Positions 35,438 to 44,338 of a stretch of DNA of 64,000 nt are shown in pieces. The notes under the pieces were generated by a model. It saw nothing but the letters and a program-made list of their open reading frames with translations. It did not search any database and was not told where the DNA came from. This DNA is from JAGVSR01 sp964458265 (GTDB lineage Bacteria > Pseudomonadota > Alphaproteobacteria > Rhizobiales > Hyphomicrobiaceae): NCBI GenBank assembly GCA_964458265.1, contig CAYWIF010000014.1, positions 10,765 through 74,764 of the forward strand. The letters are read 5' to 3'. The number at the start of each line of letters is the position of its first letter. The first letter of the stretch is position 1. A program made the translations under genes and the position numbers.

Positions 35438-37594
35438 ATGTTTCGCGCCTTTGATCGCATCGCCGGCATGACAACAAAAGCGGCCAAGCCCAAGCCCGTT
35501 GACGAACTGACGCTGAGCGAAGCCTCGGCCGAACTCGCGCGACTTGCAGCCGCCATCGCGCACCACGACCGCCTCTATTATCAATCCGACGCGCCGGAAA
35601 TCTCCGATGCCGATTACGACAGCCTGCGCCACCGCAACGAAGCCATCGAAACACGCTTTCCGGACCTGATCCGGGACGACAGCCCCTCGCAACGGGTCGG
35701 TGCGGCCGCCGCCGACGGCTTTGGCAAAGTCCGCCACCGCGTACCCATGCTCTCACTCGGCAACGCGTTCGCCGACGACGACGTCATCGATTTCGCCGCC
35801 CGCGTGCATCGCTTTCTCGGCCTCGACGACAGCGATCCCGTAGCGTTCACCGCCGAACCCAAAATCGATGGCCTCTCGATTTCAATTCGCTACGAAGAAG
35901 GAATGCTCGTCGAAGCGGCCACGCGCGGCGACGGCGCCGAAGGCGAGCGCGTCACGGACAATGTTCGCACCATCAAGGAAATTCCGCACAAACTGCAGGG
36001 CAAGGGTATCCCGGCCATCGCCGAAGTGCGCGGCGAAATCTATATGAGCCACGCCGATTTCAAGGCGCTGAACGACACGCAAGCTGTCGCCGGCGGCAAG
36101 ATCTTCGCCAATCCGCGCAACGCCGCCGCCGGTTCTCTGCGCCAGCTCGACCCGGCGATCACCGCCGCCCGGCCGCTCCGCTTCTTCGCCTATTCCTGGG
36201 GCGAGATGCCGGAACTGCCCGCTGATACGCAGCACGGCATGATCGCGGTGATGAAGCGCTGGGGACTGCCCGTCAATCCGCTGACACGTTCCTGCACGAC
36301 GACCGCCGAACTTCTCGCCTTCTATAACGACATCGGTCAAATGCGCGCGACGCTCGGCTACGACATCGACGGCGTTGTCTACAAGGTGGACCGCCTCGAC
36401 TTGCGCGAGCGCCTCGGCTTCGTCTCCCGCTCGCCGCGCTGGGCCATTGCGCACAAATTCCCCGCCGAACAGGCAACCACCATCCTGCGCGCCATCGAAA
36501 TCCAGGTCGGCCGTACAGGCTCCCTCACCCCGGTCGCCAAACTCGAACCCGTCACGGTCGGCGGCGTCGTTGTTTCCAACGCAACCCTGCACAACGAAGA
36601 CGAAATCGCCCGCAAGGATATCCGCATCGGCGACACGGTCGTCGTCCAGCGCGCCGGCGATGTCATTCCGCAGGTCGTCTCCGTTGTGCTCGATAAGCGC
36701 CCCGCGAACGCCGAACCGTTCCACATGCCGCACACCTGCCCGGTCTGCGGCAGCCATGCCGTGCGCGACGCGGATGATGCAGACGGCGATCGCGGCGTCG
36801 TGCGCCGGTGCACTGGCGGCCTTATCTGCCCGGCGCAGGCAAAGGAACGGCTGAAGCACTTCGTTTCGCGCCTCGCCTTCGACATCGAAGGTCTGGGCGA
36901 GGAAAAGATCGAACTGTTTTTCGACGAAGGCTTGATCCGCACGCCCGCCGACATCTTCACGCTTCAGGCGCGCGACGCGGCGAGCAATGCGCCGCTAAAA
37001 TCCCGCAAGGGTTTCGGCGCAAAATCCGTCGACAAGCTCTTTGCCGCCATCGACGCCCGCCGCCAAATCGGCCTGGAACGCTTCCTGTACGCACTGGGCA
37101 TTCGCTACGTCGGCGAACAGACCGCCAAAGATCTCGCCAAAGCCTATGGGTCGTTGTCCGCCTTCCGCGAGGCGGTGGACGCGGCGGTCCAAGGCGGCAA
37201 AGACTGCGAGGCCTACGCCGACATCGACAATATCGAAGGTATCGGCGAAACCGTCGTCGATGCGCTGATCGACTTTTTCTCCGAACCGCACAACGTGGAA
37301 GCGGTCGAGGCTCTCCTCAAGGAGGTCGCGGTCCAGCCCTATGAACGCATCGTCGCCGTCGCATCTCCGGTCACCGGCAAGACGGTCGTCTTCACCGGCA
37401 GTCTCGAACGCCTGTCGCGCAGCGAAGCGAAAGCGCAAGCCGAACGCCTTGGCGCCAAGGTCGCCGGCTCGGTATCGAAGAAAACCGATTACGTTGTTGC
37501 CGGCGCAGAACCCGGCTCTAAGCTGAAGGATGCTCAAAAACACGGCGTCACCGTTCTCACCGAAGACGAGTGGATCGCCCTCGTCAGCGGCTGA
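35438..37594 (+). CDS. ligA: NAD-dependent DNA ligase
   Basis: A 718-residue replicative and repair ligase. Domain Ia has the YY/DAPEISDADYD element that binds NAD. The adenylation motif EPKIDG places the active lysine at K142. The OB domain follows, then a four-cysteine zinc finger (CPVCGSHAV ... RRCTGGLICPAQ), helix-hairpin-helix repeats (GRC-type EGLGEEKIE, NIEGIGETV) and a C-terminal BRCT domain (TGKTVVFTGSLERLSR). ATG 35438 has GGAG five bases upstream; ATG 35468 is possible. recN, which usually separates bamD from ligA in relatives, is absent. It converges with the aminopeptidase gene, seven bases apart. Confidence 0.96.
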   Translation: MFRAFDRIAGMTTKAAKPKPVDELTLSEASAELARLAAAIAHHDRLYYQSDAPEISDADYDSLRHRNEAIETRFPDLIRDDSPSQRVGAAAADGFGKVRHRVPMLSLGNAFADDDVIDFAARVHRFLGLDDSDPVAFTAEPKIDGLSISIRYEEGMLVEAATRGDGAEGERVTDNVRTIKEIPHKLQGKGIPAIAEVRGEIYMSHADFKALNDTQAVAGGKIFANPRNAAAGSLRQLDPAITAARPLRFFAYSWGEMPELPADTQHGMIAVMKRWGLPVNPLTRSCTTTAELLAFYNDIGQMRATLGYDIDGVVYKVDRLDLRERLGFVSRSPRWAIAHKFPAEQATTILRAIEIQVGRTGSLTPVAKLEPVTVGGVVVSNATLHNEDEIARKDIRIGDTVVVQRAGDVIPQVVSVVLDKRPANAEPFHMPHTCPVCGSHAVRDADDADGDRGVVRRCTGGLICPAQAKERLKHFVSRLAFDIEGLGEEKIELFFDEGLIRTPADIFTLQARDAASNAPLKSRKGFGAKSVDKLFAAIDARRQIGLERFLYALGIRYVGEQTAKDLAKAYGSLSAFREAVDAAVQGGKDCEAYADIDNIEGIGETVVDALIDFFSEPHNVEAVEALLKEVAVQPYERIVAVASPVTGKTVVFTGSLERLSRSEAKAQAERLGAKVAGSVSKKTDYVVAGAEPGSKLKDAQKHGVTVLTEDEWIALVSG

Positions 37595-37601
37595 TCGCGC
37601 C

Positions 37602-39416
37602 TCACACCGGCTGCGTCGCGCTGTGAAGCCATTTCAAGACATCGCTCTCGCCGGCAAGTTCCGCGCCGATCACGTCGCGCACCTGCGCATGGTAGGCATT
37701 GAGCCAATCGCGTTCTTCGCGCTCCAGTAGGTCTTTCGCCACCAGCCGCCGGTCGATGGGCACCAGCGTCAGCGTCTCAAATCCCATCATCGGGCGCTCC
37801 CCGCCCTCGGGCGTCTCCGGCTCCGTCACGAGCACCAGGTTCTCGATGCGGATGCCGTAAGCTCCGGCCTTGTAGTAGCCGGGTTCGTTGGAGCAGATCA
37901 TGCCGGGCTCCAGCGCCACCATACCCGCTCGCGAAATCGACTGTGGCCCCTCGTGTACGGAAAGAAAGCTGCCGACGCCGTGCCCCGTGCCGTGATCGTA
38001 ATCGAGACCGTGCTGCCAAAGCGCGCGGCGGGCGAACGGATCGAGATCGATGCCGCGCGTGCCCTTCGGGAACCGCGCCGTTGCAATCGCGATGTGTCCC
38101 TTGAGCACGAGCGTTGCCCGCTCCTTCATCTCGGCAGACGGTGTGCCGATCGCGATGGTGCGCGTGATGTCGGTCGTTCCGTCATCATATTGCGCACCTG
38201 AATCGAGGAGAAAGAGTTCACCCCTGCCAATGAGCCGGTTGGAAGCTTCCGACACCCGGTAATGTACGATGGCGCCGTGCGGCCCCGAACCCGAAATCGT
38301 ATCGAACGAGATCTCTTTCAAATGCCGGGTCGCCGCCCGCATCTCTTCAAGTTTTCGCACGGCGGTGATTTCATCCAGCTTGCCGCCGGCCGCCGCCCCG
38401 TCGAGCCAGGCGAGATAGCGGACCATCGCCGCGCCATCGCGGATGTGCGCCTTCCGTGCGCCCGCGATCTCGGCAGCATTCTTGATCGCCTTGAGCGCGA
38501 TGCAGGGATCGGCGCCCGCTGAAACAACTTTTTTCCCAAGTCCGCGCGCCAGCGCAAAGGCGGCGGTTTCCGGATCGAGCCGCACGGGCTTCCCGGCCGA
38601 CTTCAGGTCTGCAATTCGGGCGGCGAACCCGGCTGGATCGCGTATCGTCGCGGCGGCTTCCAACTCGCGCCGCACGTCCTTCGACAACTTCGCATTGTCG
38701 ATGAAAAGTTCAGGCTTGCCCGACGCCGGGACAATAGCGAACGCCAAGACGACCGGATTGTGCGCGATGTCCGAGCCGCGCATGTTGAACAGCCAGCAGA
38801 TGCTGTCCGGCAGGGTCAGTATCACATGCGACTGCCGATCGGCGTGCAGCCGCTTTTGCACGTCGGCAATTTTCTTCTCGGCCGATCGTCCCGCCCTCTT
38901 CAATGGATGGGCGATCACCGGGTTCCTGGGGGCGGCGGGCCGCTCCTTGCCCCATACGCGGTCGACGGGATTGCGCACCGGCTTGAGCTTGATGCCCTTC
39001 GGCGCGAGTTGAGTTTCAAGTCTGCGAATTTCGCCGGCGGTATGCAGCCACGGGTCGAACCCGACGGTCGCGCCCGTGCCAAGATGCGCCGTCAGCCACT
39101 CGGCGAGCTTCGTCCGCGCCAATCCGGGAAACTCGTAAATCGACGCGTCGCACTCCTGCGCCGCCTGGATTGTGTAACGGCCATCGACGAACAGCGCCGC
39201 TTGTCTTTTTGTGATGGCAGCCATGCCCGCGCTGCCGGAAAAGCCCGTGAGCCAGCGCAGCCGCTCGGCCGCAGGCGGCACATACTCGCCCTGGTGCTCG
39301 TCGGCCCGGGGAACGAGAAACGCATCGAGTTTCTGCCGTGCCAACTCTGCCCGCAATCCTGCGATGCGCGGTGCTGCGACGGAGGGATCGGACGGCGCTG
39401 AGAATGTCTGAAACAT
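37602..39416 (-). CDS. M24B family Xaa-Pro aminopeptidase (aminopeptidase P)
   Basis: A 604-residue cytoplasmic metallopeptidase releasing N-terminal residues before proline. It is the long, three-domain form with two creatinase-like N-terminal domains and a C-terminal pita-bread domain. Metal ligands appear as DSGAQYDDGTTDITRT (two aspartates), GTGHGVGSFLSVHEGP (histidine), SNEPGYY and GIRIENL (two glutamates). I start at ATG 39416 (MFQTFSAPS); twelve upstream codons are optional. It is the last gene of a minus unit after the DUF3754 gene and prmA, 45 bases behind prmA. Confidence 0.9.
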   Translation of the reverse strand: MFQTFSAPSDPSVAAPRIAGLRAELARQKLDAFLVPRADEHQGEYVPPAAERLRWLTGFSGSAGMAAITKRQAALFVDGRYTIQAAQECDASIYEFPGLARTKLAEWLTAHLGTGATVGFDPWLHTAGEIRRLETQLAPKGIKLKPVRNPVDRVWGKERPAAPRNPVIAHPLKRAGRSAEKKIADVQKRLHADRQSHVILTLPDSICWLFNMRGSDIAHNPVVLAFAIVPASGKPELFIDNAKLSKDVRRELEAAATIRDPAGFAARIADLKSAGKPVRLDPETAAFALARGLGKKVVSAGADPCIALKAIKNAAEIAGARKAHIRDGAAMVRYLAWLDGAAAGGKLDEITAVRKLEEMRAATRHLKEISFDTISGSGPHGAIVHYRVSEASNRLIGRGELFLLDSGAQYDDGTTDITRTIAIGTPSAEMKERATLVLKGHIAIATARFPKGTRGIDLDPFARRALWQHGLDYDHGTGHGVGSFLSVHEGPQSISRAGMVALEPGMICSNEPGYYKAGAYGIRIENLVLVTEPETPEGGERPMMGFETLTLVPIDRRLVAKDLLEREERDWLNAYHAQVRDVIGAELAGESDVLKWLHSATQPV

Positions 39417-39461
39417 GGCCGCTTGTTTAAGCGCCGCGGGCGCTTCGCGCAACGCTGCCGG

Positions 39462-40337
39462 TCAACGCTTCGAAAAAGTCAGCGTCGACCAGCCCGTGAC
39501 ACGCTCATGCCGGTTGAGTGCGAAACCCTGTGCTGCATACGCGGCAATCACGGCCGGCGCCTGCGGTATGAGGATGCCCGACAGAACGAGTTGCCCTCCC
39601 GGCGCAACGGCCCGCCGGAGATCCCGCGCCAGCCGGATCAACGGACCGGCCAGGATATTCGCCACAACGAAGTCGAAACGCGCCGTCCGCCGCAACCGTG
39701 GATGGTCGAGCCCCGCCGCCGCATAGACGGCAATTCGCGCCGGTGCCGTGTTCGCCGCCATATTCGACCGTGCCACCTCCACCGAGGTCGGGTCCATGTC
39801 GGTCGCAATGATGACCGCCCTCGGCAGCGCGCGCGCCGCGCCGATCGCCAGCACGCCGGACCCGCAACCCAGATCGAGAACGCGCCGGTATGCCCGGCGC
39901 CGGGCCAGGCGGTCGATGGCGTTGAGGCAGCCGTATGTCGTGGCGTGGTGGGCCGTTCCGAACGCTTCGCCCGCATCGATCAGGATCGCATTGGGTCCCT
40001 GCGCAACGCGTCCCGTGTCGTGCGAACCATGCACTGTGAAGCGGCCGGCCAAGACCGGCGGCAAGGCAGCTTGGGAAATCGCCACCCAGTTGAGCGGCGG
40101 CACGTCCTCAACGGCAATCTCCGGGACATCGAGCCCCGTGATGTCGGCAAGGGCGGCCCTGAGATCCGTGGCGTCCGGAATCTCGGTGAAATAGGCGTCG
40201 ATCCGCCATCCTTCATGTGCGGACTCAAAGAGCGTCAACGCATCGGGTGGCGGCTCGACGAAATCCTGCATCGCGGCGGCAAGAGTTCGGGCGGCGTCCC
40301 TGTCGGCGATCAGGAGCGTGAGTTTTTTGGAGGTCAT
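39462..40337 (-). CDS. prmA: Ribosomal protein L11 methyltransferase
   Basis: A 291-residue SAM-dependent enzyme that trimethylates lysines of ribosomal protein L11. A ferredoxin-like N-terminal L11-recognition domain (about 1-100) precedes the class I methyltransferase domain with SAM motif VLDLGCGSGVLAIGAARAL, the acidic residue in IIATDMDPTSVEVA and the catalytic-region motif VVANILAGPLIRLA. The upstream GTGHHATTYGCL-like segment (FGTAHHATTYGCL) matches PrmA. No clear ribosome binding site precedes the ATG, so translation may depend on the upstream gene, 74 bases away. Confidence 0.92.
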   Translation of the reverse strand: MTSKKLTLLIADRDAARTLAAAMQDFVEPPPDALTLFESAHEGWRIDAYFTEIPDATDLRAALADITGLDVPEIAVEDVPPLNWVAISQAALPPVLAGRFTVHGSHDTGRVAQGPNAILIDAGEAFGTAHHATTYGCLNAIDRLARRRAYRRVLDLGCGSGVLAIGAARALPRAVIIATDMDPTSVEVARSNMAANTAPARIAVYAAAGLDHPRLRRTARFDFVVANILAGPLIRLARDLRRAVAPGGQLVLSGILIPQAPAVIAAYAAQGFALNRHERVTGWSTLTFSKR

Positions 40338-40411
40338 GCAACACGGGCGAATGGGCGCTGCCGCAAGATCGCGGGCGGCGCGGACGAAGCACCCGGTGGC
40401 CTAACCCAGTT

Positions 40412-41833
40412 CTACAGGTGAGGGAAGTCCTCGGCATCGACTTCCATGCCTTCCTGGCGGACGCCGTCCGGCAGATCGTCCAAATACCGGTCCCACTTGG
40501 CATCGAGGTGCTGTGCCGCCTGGGCCGGGGGTAGCGTGTGCAATGTCCCGTCCGCGTCTTCGCGCACGACGCCGTCTGCGATCAGCCGCTCAAGCGCATC
40601 CGGCAGGTCGAAGTCCACTTGAATATCGAAGGCCGACCGCAGGTAGCTCTCGATCGCGCCGTCGATCAGCTCCAGGTCGGACCGGTTGCACGTCTCTTTC
40701 GCCAGCACGCTGTAGAGCAGGATCTCTTCCTTCACATCCTCTTCGGCTCCCCGCTCCGACAGCTTGATCATCACGCCGCGATTGTCGGCCATTGCGTGGA
40801 AATAAAGGTTCTGCGCCATGACGACCATGTAGCGCTGCTTCTGGTTCATGAAGTTGACGCCCTGCCGGAAGGCGATCCCGCCAAGACCCGCCACGGCTCC
40901 CATCAGCGCCACGGGATTGGCCATCGTCAGACCGCCCGCCGCAAGTTTGCCGGCCGTTCCCACGAGCCCCATGCCGACGGCCCCGCCGCCCGTCACGCCG
41001 AGCTTGATCTTGTCCAGCAGCCGGAAGCGCACCCGCGTGTTGGGAAAGACCATTTCCAGATCGTTGCGGGGAATGTTCTTGAACAGCTTGATGTAGATGT
41101 TGTCTTCCTTGACCTCCGCGGGAAGGCTGCCGCGCATCCGCGTCACGATTTTCTCTGCTTCCTTCTCCGTGACGTTCTTCTCCGCCATCACCTCTTTGAC
41201 GCGCACTTTGAACGGCTTCAATTTGAAGAGCAGGCACAAGCGCCGGAAGATTGGCACATCGAACTCTTCCTTGCGCATGAACTTCCGGTAGTTCGTCCGC
41301 TTGTCGCGCCTGGTCGTCTTCCCGCGATAAAACAGCAGGCACTCATCGAACACGCCGAGATCGACGTGCAGGTCGAGGCCATAGTGACTGTCCTTGGTCA
41401 GGATCAATTCGACCGACTTTGGATCGATCGAGACATAATTCGCCCGTTCGAGAATGCGCCTCACGTCCGCCACGGCCCGCTTCTGCAGCCGCTTCTTTTC
41501 GTCGGGCGTATATTGACGCGTGATGAGCAGATCGCTGTCCGGGTCGAACGGTTCGTAGGCCCGCAACAGCGTCATCAGCCGGCGATTGTGCTGCTGGCGC
41601 CGCCAGAAATCGAGATAGCGGAAAAAGCGCCGGGCTTCCCCGTGATCGCCGTTCGGCCACGCGTCGGCCACGGTCAGGCGGTCCACAAGTGCGAGCGCCG
41701 TCACCGGAATGAACCGTTCGACGATCGGCTGAGTGGGCGCGGCATCGGCGTAACGGGCTTCCCCGTTCCGGGCTTCTTTCCACACCGGCTGTGCTTGGCC
41801 CGCGACATCCGTCCCGGCCGCTACCGACACCAT
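40412..41833 (-). CDS. TMEM143/DUF3754 family membrane protein
   Basis: A 473-residue protein that I assign to DUF3754, the family of human TMEM143, from its layout: a basic middle region (FYRGKTTRRDKRTNYRK, VPIFRRLCLLFKLKP), then an EKEAEK helix, NIPRNDLEMVFP, and two adjacent glycine/alanine-rich hydrophobic segments (GMGLVGTAGKLAAGGL and NPVALMGAVAGLGGIAF). The C-terminal half is helical, with a winged-helix-like stretch near the end. No reaction is known for the family. ATG 41833 is preceded by GGAGGGGAG, a very strong ribosome binding site, so the longer reading is rejected. It leads the unit with prmA and the aminopeptidase. Confidence 0.7.
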   Translation of the reverse strand: MVSVAAGTDVAGQAQPVWKEARNGEARYADAAPTQPIVERFIPVTALALVDRLTVADAWPNGDHGEARRFFRYLDFWRRQQHNRRLMTLLRAYEPFDPDSDLLITRQYTPDEKKRLQKRAVADVRRILERANYVSIDPKSVELILTKDSHYGLDLHVDLGVFDECLLFYRGKTTRRDKRTNYRKFMRKEEFDVPIFRRLCLLFKLKPFKVRVKEVMAEKNVTEKEAEKIVTRMRGSLPAEVKEDNIYIKLFKNIPRNDLEMVFPNTRVRFRLLDKIKLGVTGGGAVGMGLVGTAGKLAAGGLTMANPVALMGAVAGLGGIAFRQGVNFMNQKQRYMVVMAQNLYFHAMADNRGVMIKLSERGAEEDVKEEILLYSVLAKETCNRSDLELIDGAIESYLRSAFDIQVDFDLPDALERLIADGVVREDADGTLHTLPPAQAAQHLDAKWDRYLDDLPDGVRQEGMEVDAEDFPHL

Positions 41834-41977
41834 GATCGTCTCCCCTCCCACTGTCCGCCCGTCTCTATCCGTGAGCTTGGCGGCACCGCCCCGTGAGGAC
41901 GCGCAGTTTGGCGGGCCAAATTCTCCTTGTCGAGGCAATCACAGCCTGCAAAACCGGCCGGACCATGATCGTTCAAC

Positions 41978-42007
41978 TTGGCAGCGCCATGACGGAGGCT
42001 CTACAAT
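41978..42007 (+). promoter_or_regulatory. Strong sigma-70-type promoter for the six-cysteine membrane protein
   Basis: TTGGCA (41978-41983), an 18-base spacer and TACAAT (42002-42007), five of six matches in each hexamer. The predicted leader is about 115 bases. It faces the gene at 42130 and is divergent from the DUF3754 gene. Confidence 0.6.
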
Positions 42008-42129
42008 ACCCGCATAGTTTTTTAGAGCCGGAATTGAGCATAACTAAAGCACGTTGTTTGCCTTAGTCATGCCGTTGTCGGCCGCAAAACAAGTCATTAG
42101 AGTGCTGTTCGTGTTCGGGAGGGGCAATT

Positions 42130-43497
42130 TTGAACCGGCAGGGAATATTTCTTCTGGCCCTGGCGCTTGCGGGTGTTCAGAGCGGCCCTGCCGCAGGCAC
42201 GGACAGCCCCCCTGCGCCGCCCGGCGGCAACGTCCGTCTCGCCATGCCCTACAGCTGCGAGATTGTCCAAGGCGCGGTCCAAGTCAAACCCAGCATTGAG
42301 CAGATCTTTGACGTGACGGGCCTCGAACAGCGGCTGTTCACAACCTGCGATCCGCCGTTCTCCAATAACTGCCGCTCCCTGAAGATTCATAAGTTCGACA
42401 TCGCGTGCGGACTGGAGCGCGTGTCCTGGCATCGCGTCGTCGCAGCCATCGGCCGCACCACCGCCGGCGACGCAACGCTCTCCAAGGGCCATCTCGTATT
42501 GGCTCGCGAAGCGGGCGCTCCGTCGGGAAGCGCACCCAGTTGCCGGGATCGCCAGACGAACCAGCCGGCGAACGGCGAATGTCTCCCCTGGAGCATGCGC
42601 AAACCGACCGAGCGGCTCGTTCTTCCGCAGAGCTTCGCGCCGCTAGGCGAAGTCGGCGCGCGGTTCACCGATGCCACCTCCACCGTCGTCGATGCCGCCG
42701 CCGCTCAATTCCCGCCCGTCACCGCCGCGGTGTCCGGGAGTGGTCCCTACCGCATGACGCTCGACACGAGTTCCGAGGACCCCTTCGGAGCCATGCACAA
42801 GCTCGGCGCGGCCAGCAGCCTGGCCACGGCGACGGCGGTCTCCTCGGATGCCGATCACGGGAGCGAATGGACGACATCCCTGTCATTCGCCACCGCCGAA
42901 GAAGCCGCTCCCGAACTGGTCATCGCGACGTCATCGGTCTCCGGTCAATCATCTGCGGGTTTGGGCGGCAGCCCTGCTCAAATGATGCTGCCCTGGATCG
43001 GCCTGCTCGTCGCAGGCCTGGGACTGGCCGCGGCCTTCGCCTACTACCGCCAACCGCAACTCAATTTGGAATCCTTTGACCTGACGAATGCGGCCGCTGC
43101 TGCGCGCCGGAGCGTGCGCAAGCTGCAGGATCAGGCGACGGGGGCCGTCGATGCTTTGCGTGACCGCCTGTCGGATACAGGCAACTTCGAACCGGCGGCG
43201 GACGACGTGAGTGCGCGGGATCCGGCGCTCTCCAGCGCGCTCCTGCAATTGAAGGCGATGTTGGCGCGCAGTGAGGCGGCGGTCGCAACCCTTTCGAGCG
43301 CGACGGTCGTGCGCGAAGTCATGCAAACCGAACTCGCCGCTATCAAATCGCGCATCGAAGACGCCGAGCTTGCCGCGCGCCGCGGTTCCACGCCGGTTAT
43401 GAAACTGGCGGCGCAATTCCGTCAGATCGCGCGCGACATCGATCGCGTCCAAAGCATCACGCAAAGCGCGTCCCAGAGCACCAGCCGCTCCGGCTGA
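42130..43497 (+). CDS. Unrecognised membrane protein with cysteine-rich periplasmic domain and coiled coil
   Basis: I do not recognise a family for this 455-residue protein. It has a signal peptide (1 to about 22, FLLALALAGVQSGPAAG). A probable periplasmic domain holds six cysteines (43, 73, 81, 93, 138, 151), enough for three disulfides, followed by a Ser/Thr/Ala-rich stretch. One transmembrane segment lies at about 284-306 (MLPWIGLLVAGLGLAAAF). A helical, probably cytoplasmic C-terminus (about 320-445, ALRDRLSD, LQLKAMLARSEAAV) may form a coiled coil. The start is TTG with GGAGGGG upstream. It has its own promoter and terminator and converges on a bactofilin gene. An envelope or morphology role is only a guess. 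Confidence 0.7.
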   Translation: MNRQGIFLLALALAGVQSGPAAGTDSPPAPPGGNVRLAMPYSCEIVQGAVQVKPSIEQIFDVTGLEQRLFTTCDPPFSNNCRSLKIHKFDIACGLERVSWHRVVAAIGRTTAGDATLSKGHLVLAREAGAPSGSAPSCRDRQTNQPANGECLPWSMRKPTERLVLPQSFAPLGEVGARFTDATSTVVDAAAAQFPPVTAAVSGSGPYRMTLDTSSEDPFGAMHKLGAASSLATATAVSSDADHGSEWTTSLSFATAEEAAPELVIATSSVSGQSSAGLGGSPAQMMLPWIGLLVAGLGLAAAFAYYRQPQLNLESFDLTNAAAAARRSVRKLQDQATGAVDALRDRLSDTGNFEPAADDVSARDPALSSALLQLKAMLARSEAAVATLSSATVVREVMQTELAAIKSRIEDAELAARRGSTPVMKLAAQFRQIARDIDRVQSITQSASQSTSRSG

Positions 43498-43529
43498 TCC
43501 CCACACTCAACGTCGCTACATCAAAAGAA

Positions 43530-43567
43530 AGTCCGGGTGCCGCCAACGGCGCCCGGACTGGTCTTTT
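43530..43567. terminator. Bidirectional terminator between the membrane protein and bactofilin
   Basis: Thirteen-base arms (43530-43542 and 43547-43559), including one G-T pair, close the loop CCAA. The + strand continues GGTCTTTTTC; the minus strand continues TTTCTTTTG. It lies between two convergent stop codons and can serve both genes. Confidence 0.8.
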
Positions 43568-43598
43568 TCATCTTGCCGGCAATGGCTGCGGCGACGCC

Positions 43599-44207
43599 CT
43601 ACGAATAGCTCTGCGGCGTTCCCGTACCGTTGAAATGCTCCGAATAGGCGTTCGAGGCGGGTGCGGGTGCCTGCTTGTTGATCGATACGGTCGAGGCCGG
43701 TTCGGTCTGCGGAGCAATTTCCGCCGGATCGCGAACGCGCCGCGAGCGGCCGTCGAAGCTTGCCCCTTGCTCGATCGCGAGATACTCCGCCGAAATATCC
43801 CCCTCAACCTCGGCCGTCGGATGAAGTACGACCTTGCTGGAAAGTATCGCGCCGTTGACGCGCCCATGCACTTCGACAGCTTCGGCGGTGATCGAACCCG
43901 TGACAATGGCCTCGCGGCCGACATCGAGTTGCCGCGAATGAACATCCGCCTGGATATTGCCGTTGAGGCGCAAGGTGCCCTTGCAGCGAATGGTGATCGA
44001 CTGACCTTCGATGCTGAGGTCGCTGCCGATCAGCGACTCTTCGAAAGCTCCCGAGTTATGGCCGGCGCCCGATCCGTAGGAAGACCCGCCCATCTGTGAA
44101 CCCATGCCCTGCGCGGCCAGATGCTGCGCCACGGGCTTCTGCCCGGTGGGCACCACGGTAGCTTTCGCCGGCGGTGCCGCCGGCTCGGATTTGCGATGAA
44201 ACACCAT
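43599..44207 (-). CDS. Bactofilin family cytoskeletal protein
   Basis: A 202-residue polymer-forming protein. The central right-handed beta-helix (about 55-150) shows the regular hydrophobic/glycine pattern of the DUF583/bactofilin fold: SIEGQSITIRCKGTLRLNGN, EVHGRVNGAILSSKVVL, AEVEGDISAEYLAIEQGASF (fragments). Both ends are disordered and rich in Pro, Ser, Gly and Ala. Bactofilins self-assemble without nucleotide into filaments that localise cell-wall enzymes or shape stalks and curvature. GGGAG is six bases before the ATG. It lacks the M23 peptidase neighbour common for bactofilins and instead faces the unrecognised membrane protein. Confidence 0.88.
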   Translation of the reverse strand: MVFHRKSEPAAPPAKATVVPTGQKPVAQHLAAQGMGSQMGGSSYGSGAGHNSGAFEESLIGSDLSIEGQSITIRCKGTLRLNGNIQADVHSRQLDVGREAIVTGSITAEAVEVHGRVNGAILSSKVVLHPTAEVEGDISAEYLAIEQGASFDGRSRRVRDPAEIAPQTEPASTVSINKQAPAPASNAYSEHFNGTGTPQSYS

Positions 44208-44338
44208 GTAACGCTCCCACTCTCGTGAACCCAGATTTTGCCCCGATGAGATGGGAATGGCGCGGCTGCGTGGTCGAATTATGTCTGGTCGTCACGCAGT
44301 TTATTCTACTCTGAGTGACCAGAAGCGACCGGCGCCGG

